Both the position numbers and the translations under genes were made by a program. 64,000 bases of DNA, taken from Limonium bicolor (Eukaryota; Streptophyta; Magnoliopsida; Caryophyllales; Plumbaginaceae). Under the pieces are notes generated by a model that searched no databases, was not told the DNA's origin, and saw only the letters and a list, made by a program, of their open reading frames with translations. Shown one piece after another: positions 57,696 through 64,000 of this stretch. The first letter of the stretch is position 1. Every line of letters starts with the position of its first letter. The stretch is from positions 273,047,258 through 273,111,257 of the forward strand of contig CM041779.1 in the NCBI GenBank assembly GCA_023374045.1, in the 5' to 3' direction.

Positions 57696-59185
57696 TGAAA
57701 TACCCCAAACTTAGATATGGTTTTTTAAAGATAAACTAAGTTATAAGGAGCTAAATAATGCCTTAGAAACATAAGAAACATTTCTAATCAAGAAAGGACA
57801 TAAGGAAACCCAAAAGAGCAGTTTAAGCAAAAACGTGCTCTAAGCTTGGAGAGACTTGGGAGAGTACCCAAATATTTTCTAAGACCTTAGTAATATCCTA
57901 ATGGTCATTTAAATCAATTACCAAGAAAACCAAGCTTGAAAACAAGTTAAAACACAAAATGTGCTTTAAGGAGTCTTAAAGCAATTTTTGAAAAATTGTC
58001 TTGTAAATGAGTTTTGAATGGCTATGTCCATCATTACTCTTTATTAACATGTGTACTATATAGTATCACATTTGGACGTCTATATCAATGGGAAATCAAA
58101 AATTTCACAACAATGTGCCTTTGTTTTGTGAATAGTAATTTAATTAAGCTAGTTTATAACATAAGTCAATATAAGTGAGATATTTGGTCAACAAAGACTT
58201 AGTACCCCTTGTTACTTAATGGGGGCCGGTTTTTTTACAAGGTGAGTCACCACTTTATTAGTTATTAAGTAAACAAAGAATTATAAAGCAAAACTACTAA
58301 TTACTTTATAAGATAAATATCCTACCTTAATCATCTCTCTCCTCATCTCTTCATTCTCTCTGTTCCCACGGTTTTGAGCTGCTCTCTCCCTTCTCCATTA
58401 ACGTGAAGAACAACCCCATGCTAGCTCCATCTTCCTTTGTACACTACTTACTCATTTTAGCTCCAAACCAAAACAAATTACATATTCCTCTTAGTTGCTC
58501 AAGCTCTCTTTTCTATCTTTTCAAAACTTCAAGAGCTTTGATTTGGTGCCAAGCCAAACCACCATTAGAGGAGGAATTCAATTTTGGAGACTCCATTGGC
58601 TTCTCCTTATCTTAAGGTAAAGAAAGTGTAAGAAAATCTAGGTTTCCATCACTTTTCTTCTTGACCGAAAATATGCTCATGAGGCTTCATTTTAATGCCT
58701 TGTTCTAGCTTGTTTTCTGCTCTTCAAAGGATTGAGGAGGTCCTTCTTGCTTCATATCCAAGCTTGTCTTGAGAAACCAAGGTAAAAACAAATCACCTTA
58801 ATACCTTAAAGCACATTTTTAACCTAGGGTTTGTCCTAAGGTTAATGTATATTCTAGTACTCATTGGAGTCATTGGATATTGGATAGAACATTGGCAAGG
58901 GATATATATTGGTGCCGAGATTGAGCAAGGAAAAACCTAAGGAAGAAAGTTTTTAAAGCTTATAAAGAACAAGGTAATTACTTACCTTAAGGGTTTATTG
59001 TTTAAGGGAATGGGATTTAAATATGTGATGAGTTTTAGTGTAGAGTTTACATTAGAAAAGGGCTATGTATGACCTAGGAGAACAATGATCATGATTTTGA
59101 ACTTGTGATTAAGGAGCAAATTAGAAAAGATAAAGTTTAAGAATATCAAGGTGAAGTATAAGAAGCATTTTATTTCAATGGAAGC
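57696..59185 (+). repeat. 3' LTR of outer chromovirus, first 1490 bp
   Basis: It begins TGAAATACCCCAAACTTAG and follows the 5' LTR (27556-29090) with small indels. It is cut at 59185 by the Copia LTR, within TTTCAATGGAAGC (5' LTR: TTTCAATGGGAGC). The rest lies past the window. Confidence 0.92.
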
Positions 59186-60422
59186 TGTAGGATCGGTGGC
59201 TAACCTTCAAACCAACTCAAGTGTGAGTCTAAGAGTTGTTTGACTCAATCAGTCTTTGAAAGTGAGAAACACTCTGTGATGTAGAGGCACTCAATCAAAC
59301 TTCGTATGTGAGAACACTTGAGACGTAGAAACACTTAGTCGAACCAAGTGCGCGGAAGCAGTTGCTCAGGTAGTAAAGTAGAATAGACTTAGCGGAGCTA
59401 AATGGATTAACACTCGAAAGGTGGAGGACTCTGTCGAACTCAGCAAGATACACAATATAAGTTATTTTATTTCCTGGTCAAAACAAAACAACTTATAATG
59501 CCCACTCAGTAGATGAGATCTACTTCGTGGTTTTCACTCACTCACCCAATACAATCTCTGATCAGCTCAATGATAAGTGTAGTGAAAACTAGGTCCTACC
59601 TAGAAAGACTCTATCGATATGCACAAACGATCTAGTACTTCTCTCTCTCTCTCTTTTTTCTCTCTCTAAAATAGGCAAAGCTTTCTCTAAACAAATGCTC
59701 TGAATGATTTCTCTTGGAAAGCTGCGATGAGAAATGAAATTACTACTCTCTTAATAGTGGAGCCGGTGAGGGAGTCTGCTTCCGAATTTTCTGCCATCTG
59801 AACGTTGTAGTTGCTTAAAATCCGTTCCTAACTTCTTTATGAACGTTGCTAAGCTTGACCCTTAATTTTCGGACAATTACCAATCCATTGGACAACTTGG
59901 CAACGTTCAATTATGACTTCACGTCTGATGTAGTAGACTGACTCTGTCAGTTCCGAAATTTCAGGAACCAATGACTCTTTCCTTGAATTTCGGAAGCTGG
60001 AGCCATATTTCGGAAGCTGAAGCCAAGTCTTCTGATTAGTGCCATGTTGAGAGAATTTTGGTCCAAGTCTGAACGTTGATGACCGTTGTAAGTCAATGTA
60101 GTTGCTGTACTTACTCCTTAATTTTCGCAACTGACCGACAGACTCCTCGATTACCAGAAAGTCAAGGCTTTGGATTTTGCTTACATTTTGCATGAATTTC
60201 GGCCCAAGGATGATAGTTGATGACTGTTATGGTTTAGTGGACGTTGCTCCTTGAATTTCATTACTGATTGATGATTCACATGGATGGACTCTCCTCGTTC
60301 TTTTGGTAAGGACAGAGACTCATTCGATCTTTCAAGGTTGACAGACTCTGTCTTGTTTTGAGAAGTGTGATTGACTCGTTTGATCTGGTTGACTATCTCA
60401 GCAACACCTTCATACTCCAACA
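59186..60422 (-). repeat. Copia 3' LTR (1237 bp)
   Basis: On the minus strand it runs TGTTGGAGTATGAAGG to CGATCCTACA. It matches 63390-64000 over the visible part, including the (CT)n run near 59640 that differs in length between copies. The polypurine tract adjoins at 60423. Confidence 0.92.
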
Positions 60423-61383
60423 GTTTCCCCCTTGTTGCTGATGATAGCAAAACTCTTTTGTGAATCCCGAATGAGTCAATCTGCAAAACAAGACAAGGAA
60501 AAAAGTATTTTGGGGAACCGACCCTGTCCAAGTTCCCCCTTAATCACAGCATAGATTGAGTAACTCTTGTTAGAGTTCCCCCTGAATCGATGAGTACAAT
60601 TTGGCAATCCACAACCTACTAAGAGAGATTGGAAAAGGGAATATTGACTAAGTTAAGAAAACTGCAACCAACATGATCTAGTACCAACAGAGTAAAAACG
60701 AAACAGAATATCCAAACTTCACCTAAGACCTAGTCGCACAGAGACAGAGTCATCCAGAACATAACCAGAGTGACTCGTTCGTGAGAGACGGGATTCACTA
60801 CTTCCCCCTTTTTGCTGTCATCAGTAAGGGAAGTTTGCAACAGAGTCTAAGTCAATCCGTACATTAAAAAACAAATAGACTGTATCCATAACGCAAACAT
60901 ATTCATGGACGACAAGGGGCAAGAAGTATTGTCATATTCCACAAAACCTTTCATTGTCACATACTCATAACTTGTAATGATCCCTTGCATTGCATTGTAT
61001 TTTTGAAGACTTTATAGCTCTATATTTGCAATGCATAGATATTTAACAAGTTTGAGCACACAGGGACTGTCTCCATCCCCCAGACTTTTCTCTCCACCCA
61101 TGTAACCCTTTGGGCCAACTTTCCCAGGTTTCGCATCCTTAGGAAGTTAGGTGATAAAGCACCCTAAAGGCTTAATAACCGAGTGGACGAGGTCCGTTTT
61201 GGTTCAGGAGAAACAGTTAGCGGAGTACCTTGTCTTTGTCCTCTCCCCTCTTTTTTTAGGAGAAAATCACAAAGGGACACAAAGACCAGACACAGTCTAT
61301 CAATATGAGAACACGGATTGACTCAAACAGTACCAAACAACACCTACTAATTATACAGCCAAAGAAGGAGAGAGACTACCATC
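60423..61383 (-). other. Copia 3' noncoding region with repeated polypurine tracts
   Basis: No gene is seen. G-rich purine tracts on the minus strand occur at 60423-60436 (next to the LTR), 60532-60541, 60570-60579 and 60803-60816. The last also shares the neighbouring GATGACAGCAA-like word with the LTR-adjacent one. Confidence 0.7.
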
Positions 61384-61905
61384 TTACGTTGATTGAGTCA
61401 TTCCAATTGCTGAACGGAGTGCCTCGAATCTGGTGGTAGGAAGAGGCTTGGCAAAGATATCTGCTAGCTGATCCTCTATTGGAACAAAGTCAAGTTGAAT
61501 TAGCCTTTTCTCGACACAGTCCTTCAAAATGAAATGGAAACATATTTCAATGTGTCTGGTTCTCGAATATTGGATTGGGTTTCCAGAGATTTTACATGTG
61601 CAATTGTTATCACAAAAAATACCATTTGATCTCAGCAAAATTTTGCTTTGTAGAGGGCCAAGAGACTAAGCATGGGGCAAGGAATTGTGCATTGCTAGAT
61701 GCCTCTTTCGATCATAGAGGGAATCTGTCCAATCAGAATCACTAAAACCAGATAAAATAATATAGGGGAACGAATGTACCATAGATGAAGTTGACTGGTT
61801 CCTTTTAAGTATCGAAAGATTCGCTTGACCGCCTTGAGATGGGACTGTTTGGGTGCTGCTTGAAAGCGAGCACATAGACAGACTTGGTCGTCATAATGTA
61901 TGGCA
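61384..61905 (-). pseudogene. Copia RNase H C-terminal part
   Basis: Frames on the minus strand read a remnant of CARFQ-type sequence near 61870, SDSDWTDSLYDRK near 61720, then IFCDNNCTCKISGNP and, ending at 61384, HIEICFHFI, LDFVPIEDQLADIFAKPL. These are the tail motifs of Copia RNase H. The frame shifts at least twice. The RT that should precede it is absent. Confidence 0.8.
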
Positions 61906-62300
61906 TTTAGACACTTCTTGTACTTATTTCCTTCTTTACGTCCTGTGGTTCTAGAGATCCTGTACGTTCATCAAAAACTTTGCAAACGACATATGAGAGA
62001 AGTACTAAATTGAATCTTTCACAAATTTGAAAAATGCTTAACAGACTAGGTTGAAGTCCAGTGACCAGATGGACTCCATCTACCTTAAACTTGGAGGGGT
62101 TACCTATGGTGCCAACTCCCACGATTCACCTTGGTTGTTGTTTCCAAAGGTGACCTTACCTCCTTTGTAGGATGAAAGCGAGCTGAATTTGTCGGGATTT
62201 CCAGTTGTGGAGCACCCTCTGTCCAAGTACACATAGTCCATCTCCACGCTCGCTTCCACCTGCAAAAAAAATCACTGGTACTTTTGGGAACCCAAATATA
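61906..62300 (-). pseudogene. Copia protease and pre-integrase remnant
   Basis: On the minus strand, KYIWVPKSTS at about 62290 leads to YLDRGCS near 62209-62230, in place of the usual D-S-G of the protease active site. Then come NPDKFSSLSSYKGGKVTFG and the GVGTIGNPSKFKVDGVHLV to LLSIFQIC segment (62122-62030) that leads into the pre-integrase region. Integrase does not follow; the sequence jumps to RNase H near 61905. Confidence 0.75.
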
Positions 62301-63200
62301 CTTGGGTCCCCTTTTTGAACCAGATTTTTTCAGCTTTTCTCGTGCCTCAAGGATAAGATTGAGTCACTTGATATTAAATTACACATCCTTGTGAAGCTTT
62401 TCACAGGCACTATCTCTATGTCCAAGACTCCCGCAATAACCACAAATCTTAGTGGGAGGAAGATTGACGTATTTTTGTTGTCTTTTCCACCAAGAATCAA
62501 AATTTTCTTTTTGTTGTCGGCGCTAGGGTTTGTTGTTGGATTTGGACATATTTTAGGGATATCGATTTACCTTTATGCCACTTGGGCTTCGATTGAGTGG
62601 ATCCAACTCCAGATCGTATATGACTATCTCTTGGGAGAGTTTTTCAACTTCCTTTTGAAGATTATCACGATCTTGACTAACTTCTTGATCTTGGAGTTGG
62701 CCCACTCGGGCAATTCTGATGGAGTGACCTGCTTGATGAAATTGACTGATTTGAGAGAAAGAGCGTGCTCCTTTTCTTTCAGTCTTTGAGTGAGATTTTT
62801 GATAGTGGTGTTTAGGGATATGTTTTTGGATTCAGAGGCATTAAGATCATTTGAAGAGAACAACACTTGTCAGTAAAAATGGTGAGGTATTGTTTGAGGG
62901 AGTCGATCAGGGTGAGAGACTCTTTCTGGTCACCCTGTTTAAACTGAGTGCATTCTAAGGTATCATGAAGTTCCTTTTGAAGGGAATCAACATGACGCCT
63001 TGATTCTTGTAGATCTAACCTGAGAGAGCAAGAGATGGTTTTGTGTTCCTCGGCTTCATCTCTTAGAGCATACATAAGACTTTTTGAGATTTCGAGTTCC
63101 TCAGATAGCTCGGTTATCTTGCTGGTGAGACTTGCTTTGAGGGAGTTGTTCTCGGAAACAATTTTAGCAATTAAAGTCATAAATCCCATGGGGTAATACG
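62301..63200 (-). pseudogene. gag: Copia gag C-terminal part: coiled coil and zinc knuckle
   Basis: The 63189-62812 frame is a long Leu/Glu/Lys/Ser-rich coiled coil (ENNSLKASLTSKITELSEEL and onward), as found in the extended gag of many plant Copia elements. A second frame continues it to 62624. A CCHC knuckle, CGYCGSLGHRDSAC, lies near 62404-62448 in another frame. The usual N-terminal gag domain is not visible, since the primer-binding site is only about 190 bp upstream, so gag too appears internally deleted. Confidence 0.72.
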
Positions 63201-63375
63201 ATAAAGGTCTGTTTCAAGATGAGAACGAGTTACCTCATTATCAGGAATCATGGACTCCGTCGTGTCATGTGCCATTAGACACCAATCCGCTGGACTCTAT
63301 GTCTGGATTGTCAGAGTCTGAATCACCCAACCGACAGCTGCCATAGCTCGTTGATTGACTGTTAGCCTAAGCAAG

Positions 63376-63387
63376 GCTCTGATACCA
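63376..63387 (-). other. Copia primer-binding site (tRNA-Met)
   Basis: The minus strand reads TGGTATCAGAGC, two bases inside the 5' LTR end. Confidence 0.93.
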
Positions 63388-63389
63388 CG

Positions 63390-64000
63390 TGTAGGATCGG
63401 GTGGCTAACTCAAACCAACTCAAGGTGTGAGTCTAAGAGTTGGTTTGACTCAATCAGTCTTTGAAAGTGAGAAACACTCTGTGATGTAGAGGCACTCAAT
63501 CAAACTTCGTATGTGAGAACACTTGAGACGTAGAAACACTTAGTCGAACTAAGTGCGCGGAAGCAGTTGCTCAAGGTAGTAAAGTAAGATAGACTTGCGG
63601 AGCTAAATGGATTACACTCGAAAGGTGGAGGACTCTGTCGAACTCAGCAAGATACACAATATAAATTATTTTATTTCCTGGTCAAAACAAAACAACTTAT
63701 AATGCCCACTCAGTAGATGAGATCTACTTCGTGGTTTTCACTCCTCACCCAATACAATCTCTGATCAGTTCAATGATAAGTGTAGTGAAAACTAGGTCCT
63801 ACCTATAAAGACTCTATCGATATGCACAAACGAATCTAGTACTTCTCTCTCTCTTTTTCTCTCTCTAAAATAGGTAAAGCTTTCTCTAAACAAATGCTCT
63901 GAATGATTCTCTTTGGAAAGCTGCGATGAGAAATGAAATTACTACTCTCTTATATAGTGGAGTCGGTGAGGGAGTCTGCTTCCGAATTTTCTGCCATCTG
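63390..64000 (-). repeat. Copia 5' LTR, cut by window end
   Basis: It starts TGTAGGATCGG on the plus strand and repeats 59186 onward with scattered one-base differences. Confidence 0.92.

Larger units (their letters stand above)
27556..64000 (+). mobile_element. Outer Tekay/Del-type chromovirus, split by nested elements
   Basis: The order on the plus strand is 5' LTR 27556-31716, tRNA-Met primer site 31722, gag 31951-33353, AlkB fragment 33485-33955, [nested block 33956-54708], RT-RNase H-integrase 54709-57357, polypurine tract 57681 and 3' LTR from 57696. The 3' LTR is interrupted at 59186 by a Copia element and continues past the window. The C-terminal half of AlkB, the protease and the start of RT are missing, lost together with one end of the nested element. 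Chromodomain-like C-terminus and long LTRs point to the Tekay clade. Confidence 0.88.
59186..64000 (-). mobile_element. Copia element, deletion derivative, Sirevirus-like features
   Basis: 3' LTR 59186-60422, interior 60423-63389, 5' LTR from 63390 past the window. The interior keeps gag with a coiled coil, a zinc knuckle, a damaged protease and pre-integrase start, then jumps to the end of RNase H; integrase and RT are absent. Candidate left target bases are GAAGC. Several GGGGGAA tracts near the 3' LTR resemble the multiple polypurine tracts described for Sireviruses. It must depend on other elements for enzymes. Confidence 0.82.

Overview
Flowering-plant nuclear DNA, AT-rich, almost wholly made of nested transposable elements. 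I see no intact host gene and no rRNA or tRNA gene. The plant assignment rests on long-LTR Tekay/Del-type Ty3 chromoviruses, a CACTA element with an Ulp1-protease second gene, a hAT-type MITE and a Copia element. The species cannot be named from this window. LAYOUT. 1-4363: Tekay-type LTR, minus, cut by the window edge. 4364-5184 plus 9787 onward: an older LTR-like sequence split by a solo LTR at 5185-9786 (5-bp target duplication AGCTG). 9787-15298: noncoding AT-rich DNA with a MITE at 14219-14424. 15299-19740: a 31-bp minisatellite split by a second solo LTR at 15790-19566 (duplication TCAAG). 19741-21126: LTR-like promoter sequence. 21127-26973: 5'-truncated CACTA element whose Ulp1 gene is split by a 1.47-kb solo LTR at 24258-25726 (duplication AAATT). 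27556 to beyond the window: a plus-strand chromovirus (5' LTR 27556-31716, gag, half an AlkB domain, then RT to integrase at 54709-57357 and a 3' LTR from 57696). Nested in it on the minus strand is a second chromovirus family arranged LTR - full interior - LTR - gag fragment - LTR (33956-54708). The outer 3' LTR is split at 59186 by a minus-strand, deletion-derived Copia element that runs off the window. MAIN RESULT. Both chromovirus families carry, between Gag and protease, a 2-oxoglutarate/Fe(II) dioxygenase domain of the AlkB (ALKBH) family. The gag-AlkB region is divided by short GT-AG introns, and three of them sit at the same place and phase with nearly the same length in both elements. 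In the nested copy the AlkB exon, which has its own terminal stop, and the following exon leading to protease both accept the phase left by the last gag exon. Splice-site choice could therefore switch between Gag-AlkB and Gag-Pol. This is inferred from sequence and needs RNA data. CAVEAT. Many frameshifts are single-base losses in homopolymers, and the LTR copies differ mostly by single-base deletions, so part of the apparent decay may be uncorrected long-read error.
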